Notes: generated by a model from the sequence alone, not told the origin. DNA of 64,000 bases from Saccharopolyspora gloriosae (GCF_022828475.1 NZ_CP059557.1:1426001-1490000), one strand, 5' to 3'. Counted from the stretch's first letter, positions 43,468 through 55,260 are shown. Numbers and translations are program-made.

Positions 43468-43619
43468 CAGCACACGGATCAAAAGATCATTCCGCACGGA
43501 CCCCTCAGCCGGTCGCGGGCCGCGCGAGCCGGTCGCGTTCGCCGCTCGTTCAGTGGTGGATCACCGGATCGACGGGCCGCCGCCACCCCGGCGGGGCGGG
43601 TCGGGGAGGATTGCCACTC

Positions 43620-44630
43620 GTGTCCGAGCACTCCCGAACAGCACGCAACCGTCCCGCCGTTCCGCCCGGTCTGCTCGTGGTGGACAAACCGGCTGGCATG
43701 ACCTCGCACGACGTGGTGTCCCGCGTGCGCCGGATCATGGGCACCCGCAAGGTCGGGCATGCCGGAACCCTGGATCCGATGGCGACCGGGGTGCTGGTGC
43801 TCGGCCTGGAACGAGCCACGAAGCTGCTGGGGCATCTGGCGCTGGACACCAAGGCCTACCTGGCGACGATCCGCCTCGGCGCCGCCACCAGCACCGACGA
43901 CGCCGAAGGCGAGCTGCGGTCGCAGACCGACCCGGCCGGGGTGACGGAGCAGGCGATCCGGGACGGCATCGCCGAGCTCACCGGGGACATCCAGCAAGTG
44001 CCGAGTTCGGTGAGCGCGGTCAAGGTCAACGGCAAGCGCGCCTACGAGCTGGCCCGCGCGGGCAAGGACGTGGAGCTGGCCGCGCGTCCGGTCACCGTCT
44101 CCCGGTTCGACCTGCTGGCCATCCGCGAGCCGGAGGCGGCCCCCGCCGAGCGGCAAGCCGAGCCGGAAGCGGGCACCGCCGAAGCCTCCCCGCAGGCCGA
44201 GGCGTCCGAGTCCGCGTCCGCCTGGCCCACTCGGATGATCGAGCTCGACGTGCTCGTCGAGTGCTCCTCCGGCACCTACGTGCGCGCGCTGGCGCGCGAC
44301 CTGGGCGCCCGGCTCGGCGTCGGCGGCCACCTCGGTGAGCTGCGCCGGACCCGCGTCGGCCCGTTCGGTCTGGCCACCGCCCGCACCCTGGAACGACTCG
44401 AAGCCGAACCGGGTCTGTCGATGGACCTGGACCGCGCCATCTCCACCGCCTTCGCCCGCTACGACACCGACGCGGGCACGGTGCGCGCGCTCACCCACGG
44501 GCAGACGATCCCGGCCACCGGAGTCGCGGGCACCTGCGGCGTGTTCGGCCCGGACGGCCGCGCGGTGGCGCTGGTGCAGGACGAAGGCCGGACCGCGCGG
44601 CCCGTGCTGGTGCTGACCCCGGCGGGCTGA
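43620..44630 (+). CDS. truB: tRNA pseudouridine-55 synthase TruB
   Basis: TruB makes pseudouridine 55 in the T loop of tRNAs. The 336-residue protein has LLVVDKPAGMTSHDVVSRVR, the catalytic Asp in GHAGTLDPMATGVL, and GKRAYELARAG. An Ala/Glu/Ser-rich insert (about residues 180-205) interrupts the catalytic domain before RMIELDVLVECSSGTYVRAL, and a C-terminal PUA-like domain follows. GTG 43620 follows GGGGAGG at ten bases. ribF lies 37 bases downstream and is probably co-transcribed. Confidence 0.94.
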   Translation: MSEHSRTARNRPAVPPGLLVVDKPAGMTSHDVVSRVRRIMGTRKVGHAGTLDPMATGVLVLGLERATKLLGHLALDTKAYLATIRLGAATSTDDAEGELRSQTDPAGVTEQAIRDGIAELTGDIQQVPSSVSAVKVNGKRAYELARAGKDVELAARPVTVSRFDLLAIREPEAAPAERQAEPEAGTAEASPQAEASESASAWPTRMIELDVLVECSSGTYVRALARDLGARLGVGGHLGELRRTRVGPFGLATARTLERLEAEPGLSMDLDRAISTAFARYDTDAGTVRALTHGQTIPATGVAGTCGVFGPDGRAVALVQDEGRTARPVLVLTPAG

Positions 44631-44667
44631 ACGAGCTGTCCGGAGGCAGGCAGTAGGCTTGCCAGCC

Positions 44668-45654
44668 GTGCAGCGTTGGCGCGGTTTGGAGCAGCTCCCT
44701 GGCGGTTGGGGCCGGTGTGTCGTCACCATCGGCGTCTTCGACGGGATTCACCAGGGACACCAGCAGTTGATCGCGCACGCGGTACGGGCGGCGCGGGAAC
44801 GCGACGTCCCCTGCGTGCTGATGACCTTCGACCCGCATCCGGCGGAGGTGGTGCGTCCCGGTAGCCATCCCGCGCAGCTGACCACGTTGCGGCGGCGCGC
44901 GGAGCTCGCCGAGGGGCTGGGCGTGGACGTGTTCTGCGTGCTGCCGTTCACCGCCGAGCTGTCCCGGATGCCCGCGGACGAGTTCGTGCACGAACTGCTG
45001 GTGGAGCGGCTGCACGCGGCGGTGGTCGTGGTCGGTGAGAACTTCACGTTCGGCCACCGCGCGGCGGGCGACATCTCGGTGCTGGCGGGGCTGGGGGAGC
45101 GGTTCGGTTTCGAAGTGGCCTCGGACCGGTTGGTCAGCGGCTTGACCGAACGCGCCGACGGAGCCACCGAGGCGCCGGTGACGTTCTCCTCGACCTACAT
45201 CCGCTCCTGCATCGACGCCGGGGACGTGGTGGCCGCGGCCTCCGCGCTGGGCCGCTACCACCGGCTGGAGGGCATCGTGGTGCGCGGCGCCGGTCGCGGC
45301 GGCAGCGAACTCGGCTTCCCCACGGCGAACCTGTCCAGTCCCGCGTACTCGGCGGTGCCCGCCGACGGCGTGTACGCGTGCTGGTTCACCCATCGCCGCC
45401 GCGGCTCCACCGAGCCCGGCGAGACGCTGGCCGCCGCGGTGTCGGTGGGCAGCAACCCGACCTTCTCCGGTACGGAACGGACGGTCGAGGCGTTCGTGCT
45501 CGATGTGGACGCCGATTTCTACGGTGAGCACGTGGCGCTGGACTTCGTGCGCAGGCTGCGCGGCATGGAGCGCTACGACTCGGTGGACGCCTTGGTCGAG
45601 CAGATGAACCAGGACGTCGTGCACACGCGTGAGATCCTCGATGCGCGCGGTTGA
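44668..45654 (+). CDS. ribF: Bifunctional riboflavin kinase/FMN adenylyltransferase RibF
   Basis: RibF makes FMN and FAD from riboflavin. The N-terminal FAD synthetase domain is seen in VTIGVFDGIHQGHQQLI and VVVGENFTFGHRAAGD, and the C-terminal riboflavin kinase in GFPTANL and VSVGSNPTF. GTG 44668 gives VQRWRGLEQLPGGWGRC, the usual start in relatives; TTG 44659 is an alternative. The protein is 328 residues, of normal length. Confidence 0.95.
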   Translation: MQRWRGLEQLPGGWGRCVVTIGVFDGIHQGHQQLIAHAVRAARERDVPCVLMTFDPHPAEVVRPGSHPAQLTTLRRRAELAEGLGVDVFCVLPFTAELSRMPADEFVHELLVERLHAAVVVVGENFTFGHRAAGDISVLAGLGERFGFEVASDRLVSGLTERADGATEAPVTFSSTYIRSCIDAGDVVAAASALGRYHRLEGIVVRGAGRGGSELGFPTANLSSPAYSAVPADGVYACWFTHRRRGSTEPGETLAAAVSVGSNPTFSGTERTVEAFVLDVDADFYGEHVALDFVRRLRGMERYDSVDALVEQMNQDVVHTREILDARG

Positions 45655-45785
45655 TCGACCCCGTGGGGGCGGGGGAATTTCGCAAACCGGTCTGGTGACA
45701 CGTTGCGAGCTGGCAGTATTCAGTACCTGTCGCTACCGGGGATGTTCCGGCGGCGGCGTTCGACGGTGGCACCGGGGGAGCTGAG

Positions 45786-46271
45786 GTGGCGGAACACAAG
45801 AGCGTCCAGCGCAATCTGGAGCTGCAGCGCGAGTGGTACGGCGAGCCGTTGGGCGACCGGGTGCGCAGGCTCGTGGTGGCGTTCCGGATCTCGCAGGCTC
45901 AGCTCGCGGAGGTGCTGGGCATCAGCGCCCCGATGCTCAGCCAGGTGATGAGCGGTCGCCGCGCCAAGATCGGCAATCCGTCGGTGCTGGCGAGGCTGGT
46001 GATGCTGGAGCGCAAGGTGCTCGTTCCCGGGGTGGCCGCCGGGGAATCGGAGGCGATTCAGGCGGCGCTCGCCGACGTGCGCGACTCGCGGCCCTCGGTG
46101 GGGCGGGACACGCTGCCGGTGATGGGCGCCAACGGTGAGGAGGCGGCGTGGCCGGTGCTGCGAGGCACGGCCAAGCCGAGCGAACTGGAGGCCGCCGCCG
46201 CGCTGATCGACGGGCGTTATCCGGCGCTCGCGGGCTTATTGCGCCGCGCCGCCAGCGGCGAACCGGCCTGA
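45786..46271 (+). CDS. Helix-turn-helix DNA-binding protein
   Basis: The 161-residue protein has an XRE-like helix-turn-helix (FRISQAQLAEVLGISAPMLSQ, about residues 34-54) followed by MSGRRAKIGNPSVLARL and a helical C-terminal part. GTG 45786 follows GGGGGAG at a good distance. It lies in the ribF-rpsO interval. It could regulate neighbouring genes; the target is unknown. The 130 bases upstream have no clear promoter that I can name. Confidence 0.82.
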   Translation: MAEHKSVQRNLELQREWYGEPLGDRVRRLVVAFRISQAQLAEVLGISAPMLSQVMSGRRAKIGNPSVLARLVMLERKVLVPGVAAGESEAIQAALADVRDSRPSVGRDTLPVMGANGEEAAWPVLRGTAKPSELEAAAALIDGRYPALAGLLRRAASGEPA

Positions 46272-46327
46272 GGCAGATCCACAGTGGATGTTCCACGGCA
46301 GGGGTCGCCGCTGGGACACTGCGCGAC

Positions 46328-46927
46328 GTGGAGGGAACCGATGACGAGGCGCGGCTGCCGCGCCTGTTCACCGCCGTGTGGCCGCCGCGAGAGGCGGTCG
46401 AGCACCTCGCCGGAGTGCTCGACGAAGTCCGGCTGGAGCGGATCGGCTCGCAGTTGCGGGGCTTCCGCCTCATGCCGACCCGGCAGTGGCACCTGACGTT
46501 GTGCTTCCACGGTCCTGCCGACCCCGCCGACTCGGCGGCCCGGCTGGATCGGCAGGTGCCCGCGGCGGGAGCGGCTCCGCGGCTGCGGCTCGCGGGCGCA
46601 GGCATGTTCCGCGGGGTCCTGTGGGCGGGCGTCGAGTTCGCCGCCGAACCCGACGGCCGAACGCTGCGGGCGCTGGTGCGGGCCGCGGGAGGCGACGCGG
46701 ACGGCTTCCGGGCGCACCTCACCCTCGCCAGGTGGAACGCGGGCGGACTGGACCGGCGAACGCTGCCGCGGCAGCTGCACGGCTACGCGGGTCCGTGGTG
46801 GAACGCGACCGAGGTCGCGCTGGTGCGCAGCGATCAAGAACCGGCGGGGCCGGTGTACCGGACGGTGCACTCGGTGGCGGTGCCACGCCGCGCAGCAGGG
46901 GACCAGGGTGTACTGGGGAGCCCCTGA
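46328..46927 (+). CDS. thpR: RNA 2',3'-cyclic phosphodiesterase (ThpR/LigT family)
   Basis: The 199-residue product carries the two HxTx motifs of the 2H phosphoesterase family, WHLTLCFHG and AHLTLARW, with the usual spacing of about 85 residues, and starts RLFTAVWPPREAVEHLAGVL. Members open 2',3'-cyclic phosphates at RNA ends. GTG 46328 is the only good in-frame start near the conserved beginning, though no clear ribosome site precedes it; coupling to the gene 57 bases upstream is possible. Confidence 0.85.
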   Translation: MEGTDDEARLPRLFTAVWPPREAVEHLAGVLDEVRLERIGSQLRGFRLMPTRQWHLTLCFHGPADPADSAARLDRQVPAAGAAPRLRLAGAGMFRGVLWAGVEFAAEPDGRTLRALVRAAGGDADGFRAHLTLARWNAGGLDRRTLPRQLHGYAGPWWNATEVALVRSDQEPAGPVYRTVHSVAVPRRAAGDQGVLGSP

Positions 46928-47277
46928 TATCCTGGCGGTGGATTCGGCTGTAGTCCGTGGCGGCCGTATCCGGTGTGCCTGAACCCGGTGAGACCGGCCG
47001 GTTCGAGGGGGCGGTCCGATCAGCTCGCTGGTCGGTGCGGAACCTGGGAATCGGAGCCGTCGGAGATCGGAATCCCGGCGACGGGTCCCGGTGACGTCCG
47101 GGGGCGATGAATCCGGTGCGGGCCGCCCGGTGTGCGAAGTGTGGCGATGGCCGTGAGTCGTGTCCGGTGCGTCCCACCCGGTGCTCACCCCCGGCTTCGA
47201 ACTCGGCACCGGTACCCGGTGTCGGGCGCACCCGAAGCAACACTTGACACGGCACGCGAAACAAGGAGAGTCAACTC
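46928..47277. other. Non-coding region upstream of rpsO
   Basis: No gene is seen in these 350 bases. AAGGAG at 47263-47268 serves rpsO. A TTGACA at 47244-47249 lies too close to the start to act as a usual -35. The long leader could contain the autoregulatory S15-binding site known in other bacteria, but I cannot recognise its structure by eye. Confidence 0.4.
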
Positions 47278-47547
47278 GTGGCGCTGTCCACTACTCAGAA
47301 GAAGCAGATCCTGGCCGACTACGGTCTGCACGAGTCCGACACCGGTTCGGCGGAGGCCCAGGTGGCCCTGCTGACCAACCGGATCTCGGGCCTGACCGAG
47401 CACCTCAAGCTGCACAAGCACGACCACCACTCGCGTCGTGGCCTGCTGCTGATGGTGGGTCGTCGCCGCCGGCTGCTGAACTACCTGACCAAGGTCGACA
47501 TCGAGCGTTACCGCTCGCTGATCCAGCGGCTCGGTCTGCGTCGTTGA
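47278..47547 (+). CDS. rpsO: 30S ribosomal protein S15
   Basis: S15 is a primary 16S rRNA-binding protein. The 89-residue product is full length and typical: [25 protein letters not shown], then [19 protein letters not shown] and RRRRLLNYL (positions about 8-75). GTG 47278 follows AAGGAG by nine bases. A strong terminator follows within ten bases of the stop, so pnp downstream has at least partly separate control. Confidence 0.97.
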   Translation: MALSTTQKKQILADYGLHESDTGSAEAQVALLTNRISGLTEHLKLHKHDHHSRRGLLLMVGRRRRLLNYLTKVDIERYRSLIQRLGLRR

Positions 47548-47555
47548 CCTACGTC

Positions 47556-47586
47556 GGGGGAGCGATCCACAGTGGATCGCTCCCCC
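47556..47586 (+). terminator. Intrinsic terminator of rpsO
   Basis: GGGGGAGCGATCCAC at 47556-47570 and its exact complement at 47572-47586 form a very stable hairpin with the loop around CACAGTG. It lies eight bases after the rpsO stop. Read-through could still feed pnp. Confidence 0.87.
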
Positions 47587-47783
47587 GATGCACAACTGAA
47601 CGCATGAAGGCGGGCCGATAGCGGCCCGCGCACGATGAGTGGGTCCACGCCCACGGCGGGTCATCATCCGCCGGTCCTCGGTAGTGGCTTCCGGGCATTC
47701 GTCCCGGTGGCTTCGATCGATGGCCGGCCTCGTCGGAAAGAGACCCCCGCGCGACCGTGGACCCCTGAAACGAGGAGTTCCAC

Positions 47784-50051
47784 TTGACACAAGCACAAAA
47801 CGTTGACGAAGGCGTCTACGAAGCGACCGCGGTACTGGACAACGGTGCTTTCGGTACCCGCGAGGTCCGGTTCGAGACGGGCCGGCTGGCCAAGCAGGCC
47901 GCGGGCAGTGTCGTCGCCTACCTGGACGACGACACCATGCTGCTGTCGGCCACCACGGCCTCCAAGCACCCGAAGGACAACCTGGACTTCTTCCCGCTGA
48001 CGGTGGACGTCGAGGAGCGGATGTACGCGGCGGGCCGGATCCCCGGCTCGTTCTTCCGCCGGGAGGGCCGTCCTTCCACCGACGCGATCCTGACCTGCCG
48101 GTTGATCGACCGGCCGCTGCGCCCGTCCTTCGTGGACGGCCTGCGCAACGAGATCCAGGTCGTCGTCACGGTGATGAGCCTGGACCCGAAGGACCCCTAC
48201 GACGTGCTCGCCATCAACAGCGCGTCCGCCTCCACGCAGCTGTCCGGCCTGCCGTTCTCCGGCCCGGTCGGCGCCACTCGGATGGCGTTGATCGACGGGC
48301 AGTGGGTTGCCTTCCCCACCCACGAGCAGCTTGAGCGCGCCGTGTTCGACATGGTCGTCGCCGGGCGCATCGTCGGTGAAGACGTCGCGATCATGATGGT
48401 CGAGGCCGAGGCCACCGACAAGACGATCGACCTGGTCGGACAGGGTGCGCAGGCGCCCACCGAGGAGGTCGTCGCCGCCGGTCTGGAGGCCGCGAAGCCG
48501 TTCATCCGCACCCTCTGCCAGGCCCAGCAGCAGCTGGCCCAGACCGCGGGCAAGGCCACCGCCGAGTACCCGCTGTTCCCGGCGTACCAGGACGACGCCT
48601 TCACCGCCGTCGAAGGCGCGGTGTCCGCCGACCTGACGCAGGCGCTGGCCATCGCGGGCAAGCAGGAGCGCGAGTCCCGCCTCGACGAGATCAAGCAGGT
48701 CGCGCTGGAGAAGGCGGGCATCGAGGAGGGGCAGCCCTTCGCCGGTCGGGAGAAGGAGATCGGCGCGGCTTTCCGCTCGCTGACGAAGAAGCTGGTGCGC
48801 CAGCGGATCATCACCGAGAAGGTCCGCATCGACGGCCGTGGCCTCACCGACATTCGCAGCCTCTCCGCCGAGGTCGGCGTGGTGCCGCGGGCGCACGGTT
48901 CGGCGCTGTTCGAGCGCGGCGAGACCCAGATCATGGGCGTCTCCACGCTGAACATGCTGCGGCTGGAGCAGACGATCGACTCGCTCGGTCCGGAGACCAG
49001 CAAGCGGTACATGCACCACTACAACTTCCCGCCTTACTCGACCGGTGAGACCGGCCGGGTCGGCAGCCCGAAGCGCCGCGAGATCGGCCACGGCGCGCTG
49101 GCGGAGCGGGCGATGCTGCCGGTGCTGCCGACGCGCGAGGAGTTCCCGTACGCGCTGCGCCAGGTTTCCGAGGCGCTGGGCTCCAACGGTTCCACCTCGA
49201 TGGGCTCGGTCTGCGCCTCGACGCTGTCGCTGCTCAACGCCGGTGTGCCGCTGAAGGCGCCGGTCGCGGGCATCGCGATGGGCCTCGTGTCCGACGTGGT
49301 CGACGGCCAGACGCACTACGTGGCGCTGACCGACATCCTCGGTGCCGAGGACGCGTTCGGTGACATGGACTTCAAGGTCGCCGGTACCAAGGAGTTCGTG
49401 ACCGCGCTGCAGCTGGACACCAAGCTCGACGGCATCCCCTCCGAGGTGCTGGCGCAGGCGCTGGGTCAGGCCAAGGACGCCCGGTTCACGATCCTCGAGG
49501 TCATGGACGAGGCCATCGGCTCGCCGGACGAGATGAGCCCGCACGCGCCGCGCGTCACCTCGGTCTCGATCCCGATCGACAAGATCGGCGAGGTCATCGG
49601 GCCGAAGGGCAAGATGATCAACTCGATCACCGAGGAGACCGGCGCCGAGATCACCATCGAGGACGACGGCACGATCTACGTGGGTGCGGCCGACGGCCCG
49701 TCCGCGGAGGCCGCGATCGACAAGATCAACGCCATCGCGAACCCGCAGCTGCCGAAGGTCGGCGAGCGCTTCCTGGGCACCGTGGTCAAGACCGCGGCGT
49801 TCGGCGCGTTCGTCTCGCTGCTGCCGGGCAAGGACGGCCTGGTGCACATCTCCAAGCTGGGCAACGGCAAGCGCATCGGCAAGGTCGAGGACGTCGTGAA
49901 CGTCGGCGACAAGCTGCGCGTGGAGATCGCCGACATCGACAACCGCGGCAAGATCAGCCTCATCGTCGTCGACGAAGACGGTGCCGACACCGCGGCGCAG
50001 GCCGAGGACGCCCCGGCCGAGGAAACCCCGGCGGAAGCCCCCGCCGAGTGA
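47784..50051 (+). CDS. pnp: Polyribonucleotide nucleotidyltransferase (PNPase)
   Basis: PNPase degrades RNA 3' to 5' by phosphorolysis and can add 3' tails. The 755-residue protein has two RNase PH domains (first: [21 protein letters not shown] region; second: [20 protein letters not shown] region), a KH domain ([15 protein letters not shown]) and an S1 domain ([20 protein letters not shown]), then an acidic tail. The start is TTG 47784: GAGGAG lies six bases before it and the next in-frame GTG or ATG would cut into the conserved N-terminus. The rpsO-pnp order is widely conserved. Confidence 0.96.
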   Translation: MTQAQNVDEGVYEATAVLDNGAFGTREVRFETGRLAKQAAGSVVAYLDDDTMLLSATTASKHPKDNLDFFPLTVDVEERMYAAGRIPGSFFRREGRPSTDAILTCRLIDRPLRPSFVDGLRNEIQVVVTVMSLDPKDPYDVLAINSASASTQLSGLPFSGPVGATRMALIDGQWVAFPTHEQLERAVFDMVVAGRIVGEDVAIMMVEAEATDKTIDLVGQGAQAPTEEVVAAGLEAAKPFIRTLCQAQQQLAQTAGKATAEYPLFPAYQDDAFTAVEGAVSADLTQALAIAGKQERESRLDEIKQVALEKAGIEEGQPFAGREKEIGAAFRSLTKKLVRQRIITEKVRIDGRGLTDIRSLSAEVGVVPRAHGSALFERGETQIMGVSTLNMLRLEQTIDSLGPETSKRYMHHYNFPPYSTGETGRVGSPKRREIGHGALAERAMLPVLPTREEFPYALRQVSEALGSNGSTSMGSVCASTLSLLNAGVPLKAPVAGIAMGLVSDVVDGQTHYVALTDILGAEDAFGDMDFKVAGTKEFVTALQLDTKLDGIPSEVLAQALGQAKDARFTILEVMDEAIGSPDEMSPHAPRVTSVSIPIDKIGEVIGPKGKMINSITEETGAEITIEDDGTIYVGAADGPSAEAAIDKINAIANPQLPKVGERFLGTVVKTAAFGAFVSLLPGKDGLVHISKLGNGKRIGKVEDVVNVGDKLRVEIADIDNRGKISLIVVDEDGADTAAQAEDAPAEETPAEAPAE

Positions 50052-50162
50052 GCTGAGCGAGCGCTGAGGAATCAGCGGTAACCGGTGCGGCCCGCCCAGG
50101 ACAGTGCGTCCGGGGCGGGCCGTATCGTGTGGCAGGGCGTACGGCGACGAGACCCGGGGAAG

Positions 50163-52309
<2,147 letters not shown>

Positions 52310-52795
52310 ATGTCGGACGGTGAACGGCGGCGCGGGCTCGGCGCGCGCACCGCGGCGTTCGTGCTCGCCGCGGTGTTGCTGGTGTACCTGGTGTTGATGG
52401 GCGGCCGTGCGTTCACGATGATCGCCACGGGCCGGCCGGTTTTTGTGGTGCTCGGCGTCGCGATCTTCGTGCTGCCGGTGCTGGGCGCGCTGCTGGTGGT
52501 GGATCAGCTCCGGTTCGGGGCGCAGACCGAGCGGCTCGCGCGGCTGCTCCACGACGAGGGCGCGTTGCCCGACGTCTCGCACCTGCCGACCCGCCCGTCC
52601 GGGCGGGTCGAGCGGGAAGCCGCCGACGAGTGGTTCGACGCGAAGCAGGCGGAGCTGGAAGAATCCCCGCGCGATTGGCGGGCCTGGTTCGCGCTCGCGC
52701 AGGCCTACGACCTCGCCGGCGACCGCAACCGGGGGCGCAAGGCGATGCGCCGAGCGATCGAGCTCCAGCGCGGCGAAGCGGACGCGGAACGGTAG
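52310..52795 (+). CDS. Small membrane protein with TPR-like tail
   Basis: ATG 52310 begins immediately after the dapB stop. The 161-residue protein has two membrane helices (AAFVLAAVLLVYLVLMGGRAF and PVFVVLGVAIFVLPVLGALLV, about residues 15-65) and a cytoplasmic part whose end (DWRAWFALAQAYDLAGDRNRGRKAM region) resembles one TPR unit. A similar transmembrane protein adjoins dapB in M. tuberculosis (Rv2772c). The role is unknown. Confidence 0.85.
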   Translation: MSDGERRRGLGARTAAFVLAAVLLVYLVLMGGRAFTMIATGRPVFVVLGVAIFVLPVLGALLVVDQLRFGAQTERLARLLHDEGALPDVSHLPTRPSGRVEREAADEWFDAKQAELEESPRDWRAWFALAQAYDLAGDRNRGRKAMRRAIELQRGEADAER

Positions 52796-52898
52796 TTCGT
52801 CCGGCTCATCACCGGTACCCGCATTCGGGTGATAGTTGCCGTTTCGGAATGCTTTTGCGTGGTATTCGCGCCCTTCGTCTCATGCTTTGGTCGGTCAG

Positions 52899-52928
52899 TT
52901 GACATCGTCTGCACGGCCGCCGCATGAT
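52899..52928 (+). promoter_or_regulatory. Housekeeping-type promoter for a leaderless leader-peptide mRNA
   Basis: TTGACA at 52899-52904 is a perfect -35 hexamer, followed after 18 bases by CATGAT at 52923-52928 (four of six matches to TATAAT). Transcription would begin about seven bases later, at 52935-52936, exactly at the ATG of the leader peptide. Leaderless mRNAs are common in actinobacteria and typical of their Cys-type leader peptides. Confidence 0.62.
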
Positions 52929-52935
52929 CTAGCGC

Positions 52936-53016
52936 ATGTCGAGGTTCGCCACTCTGGTGGTCCGCCTGCACGTGGATTTGCAGCAGCAGTCCAGCGCCCT
53001 ATGTCGTAGCTTCTGA
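52936..53016 (+). CDS. Actinobacterial sulfur/cysteine-type leader peptide
   Basis: This 26-codon frame ends RLHVDLQQQSSALCRSF. The R(L/R)HVDL core followed by a Ser/Ala stretch and C-R matches the short leader peptides that precede sulfur-assimilation genes in actinobacteria, where ribosome stalling at Cys codons changes expression of the downstream operon. It has no ribosome binding site, which fits the promoter placed for a leaderless start. It lies 405 bases upstream of a secreted methanethiol-oxidase-like gene and two more genes that fit sulfur metabolism. Only one Cys codon (52999-53007 region) is present, so stalling may be mild or sense Cys-tRNA together with other features. Confidence 0.75.
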   Translation: MSRFATLVVRLHVDLQQQSSALCRSF

Positions 53017-53421
53017 TTGCTGCGTTCGCCGGGCTGGCGCAGTTCCACGGTCAGCCATTCGCATGCGGACGCATTCCGCGGTAGTTCCCGATGATCTGAA
53101 CCCGCAACCGATCCGGACTTCGCTTCTTCCGGATCGGCCAGAGTCATGAGTCCCATGCGGGTCGGGGGAAGCGACATCGGGCGCTCCCTTATCTGATCCG
53201 ATTCCGATCCCGTCGGCTGATCCATTCGCATTCCGGAGCGCGACTCGCGTTGTCCGGGTTACCTGGTGTGCCCTGAAGCGGTTTCCATTCGTTTTCGATC
53301 TTGAGATTGTGATCTTGGGAAACCGGTTGTGGGGACACCTGTGTGTCCGATTCCAGTTTGTCCGAATCAGCAGAAAAGGTTTCGAGACGTTGGTGGAATT
53401 TCGTTACAGACCGGAGAGAAG
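53017..53421 (+). promoter_or_regulatory. Long 5' untranslated region of the sulfur operon
   Basis: I see no gene in this 400-base stretch. It contains a hairpin (CGATCCGGA at 53109-53117 with TCCGGATCG at 53128-53136) and a longer-range pair GCGGTTTCC/GGAAACCG near 53277-53331. GGAGAGAAG at 53412-53420 serves the next gene. Its length and position suit an attenuator governed by the leader peptide. A minus-strand frame here (52929-53231) has no start site and no recognisable product. Confidence 0.5.
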
Positions 53422-55254
53422 ATGAGAATCCAGTCGCGTGCATGGCGCAAGGGACTGACCGGGGTGGCCGCCGCGCTGCTCGCGGTCGGTGCCGTCACGC
53501 TGCCGGTCGGTGATACCGATGCCTATGCGGATGTGCAGGTCAAGACGCATACGGTGCCGGGCGCCGACGGCAAGAACTACTCGGTCACCAACCACGTCGT
53601 GAGCCGGAACGCCACCAAGGCGGCCGACGGCAAGCGCAAGGAATGGCTCGTGGTGTGGGCCGGTGACGAGAACATCGCCGATACCGCGGTCAAGGACGTG
53701 AAGGGTCTTCCCGGATCGCTGGGCGACCCCGTCGACAAGGTGAAGAACGCCTTGCCGGGACCGGACTTCCTCGCCGTCATCGACGCGACCAAGGGTTCGT
53801 CGACTTACGGCAAGGTCGTCAATACCGCGACCGTCGGCCCGCTGGTGGAGAACGAGCCGCACCACATGCAGTACGTGTGGCACAAGGGCGACACCATTTT
53901 CGCCGGTGCGCTGTTCCTCGGCGCCACTTACGCGTTCGACGTCACGAAACTGCCGAACCTGGAGCTCAAGGGCGTCAGCCTGCCGACTCAGACGCTCGGC
54001 GGTTCCGTTCCGGACGCGTATTGGACGTTGTCGGACGGCACTTCCTACGGCACCTACATGGGCGGTCCGCCCGCACCCGGTCCTTACCGGTACGACGACG
54101 GATCCGTGCACGTCGGAAATGGTTTCGCGGGCAGTCCCGGGGAAGTCGTGCGATTCGACCCGAATGGCAAGGTGCTGTCGCAATCCCCTGCGGCGACACC
54201 GCAAGGCGACGACCCGAAACTCTGCGACAACCTGCCGCAACTCGGAAAGCCGACCTGCGCCAATCCGCACGGCATCCAGGCCCGCGAGGACCTGGACACG
54301 CTGATCACCAGTGACTACGCGGAGCCCCGCAACATCATCCTGGACCCGGTCAAGCAGCCGTCGCCGTACCTGCGCAGGCCGACCGTCCGGACCTGGGACA
54401 TCTCCGACCGCAACCACCCCAAGCTGCGGGCCGTGTCCTACCTGCCCGACGGGCCGCGGGCCGACCCCGCCGACCCGCTGCACTCCGAAAGCCGCGCGGT
54501 GATGGAGACGACCGTCACCAACCTGCCCGGCCACAAGGGTGCGTTCGCCGAGACCATGCAGGGCGGTGCGGTGTTCTACACGCCGGACATCACCGCACCG
54601 GCGCCGCGCTGGACGCAGGTCTTCGACGACGGGCAGGCGTTGAAGGCCATCGACCCGGCCAACAACGACGCCAGGGGCGGCAGCTCCAACGGTGGCTGGA
54701 TCCAGACCAGCCCGGACGACAAGTTCCTGTACCGCGCGGTGCAGGGGCGGCAGAAGGGCGCGCTCGGCCCGGACGACCCCGGATCCACCGGTGGCGTCTA
54801 CACCTTGGACATCTCCAAGATCGTCAACGCCGGCACCGACTTCAAGTGCACCATCGACACCGTCGAGAAGGCGGAGAACGGTGGCGGCGACGACTGCCCG
54901 ACGCTGGCCGGGGCGGCTCCCATCAACCCGGGACAGCCGGGCGCGGGACCGCACTGGGGCGCCTACGACAACTTCACCGAAGGCGCAGACGGGCTCTACG
55001 AAGAGACCAAGCAGCCGAGCAGGCTCGCCGTGTCGAACTACTTCGTGGCCCGCTCCGGCCTCGACGGCGACCACAAGGTCAACATGGTCGACCTGGGCAA
55101 GGACGGACAGGTCAACGTTGACGACACCTTCAAGGACGAAGTGACCGGCGAGACCGGCATCAACTTCAACCGGAAGTCGTGGCCGCACGGACCGTTCGGA
55201 AACGCCAAGCCGCACTCCGAACTGTTCGTCGTCGCGGATGAAGATCTGAAGTAA
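53422..55254 (+). CDS. Secreted SBP56/methanethiol-oxidase-like protein
   Basis: ATG 53422 follows GGAGAG and opens a clear signal peptide (RIQSRAWRKGL, hydrophobic core, cut near DAYA-DVQV at residue 37). The 610-residue protein matches the selenium-binding protein 56 / methanethiol oxidase fold, a beta-propeller: DFLAVIDATKGSSTYGKVV, ENEPHHMQY (His147-His148), ANPHGIQAREDLDTLITSDY and AEPRNIILDP are its landmarks. Characterised bacterial MtoX is periplasmic, copper dependent and turns methanethiol into formaldehyde, H2S and H2O2. The CxxC found after the HH pair in SBP56 is absent here, and the protein is longer than usual (430-470), so the substrate may differ. A hairpin follows its stop. 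Confidence 0.68.
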   Translation: MRIQSRAWRKGLTGVAAALLAVGAVTLPVGDTDAYADVQVKTHTVPGADGKNYSVTNHVVSRNATKAADGKRKEWLVVWAGDENIADTAVKDVKGLPGSLGDPVDKVKNALPGPDFLAVIDATKGSSTYGKVVNTATVGPLVENEPHHMQYVWHKGDTIFAGALFLGATYAFDVTKLPNLELKGVSLPTQTLGGSVPDAYWTLSDGTSYGTYMGGPPAPGPYRYDDGSVHVGNGFAGSPGEVVRFDPNGKVLSQSPAATPQGDDPKLCDNLPQLGKPTCANPHGIQAREDLDTLITSDYAEPRNIILDPVKQPSPYLRRPTVRTWDISDRNHPKLRAVSYLPDGPRADPADPLHSESRAVMETTVTNLPGHKGAFAETMQGGAVFYTPDITAPAPRWTQVFDDGQALKAIDPANNDARGGSSNGGWIQTSPDDKFLYRAVQGRQKGALGPDDPGSTGGVYTLDISKIVNAGTDFKCTIDTVEKAENGGGDDCPTLAGAAPINPGQPGAGPHWGAYDNFTEGADGLYEETKQPSRLAVSNYFVARSGLDGDHKVNMVDLGKDGQVNVDDTFKDEVTGETGINFNRKSWPHGPFGNAKPHSELFVVADEDLK

Positions 55255-55260
55255 GCGGTG

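Noticed and set aside
47244-47275. TTGACA as a promoter of rpsO
   Set aside because: With normal spacing the -10 would fall on the ribosome binding site and start codon region, and no suitable -10 sequence is there.
52929-53231. 100-codon minus-strand frame opposite the leader peptide
   Set aside because: It has no convincing start or family. Its CCCKSTC run is the complement of the leader's Gln codons, and the plus-strand leader and promoter explain the region better.
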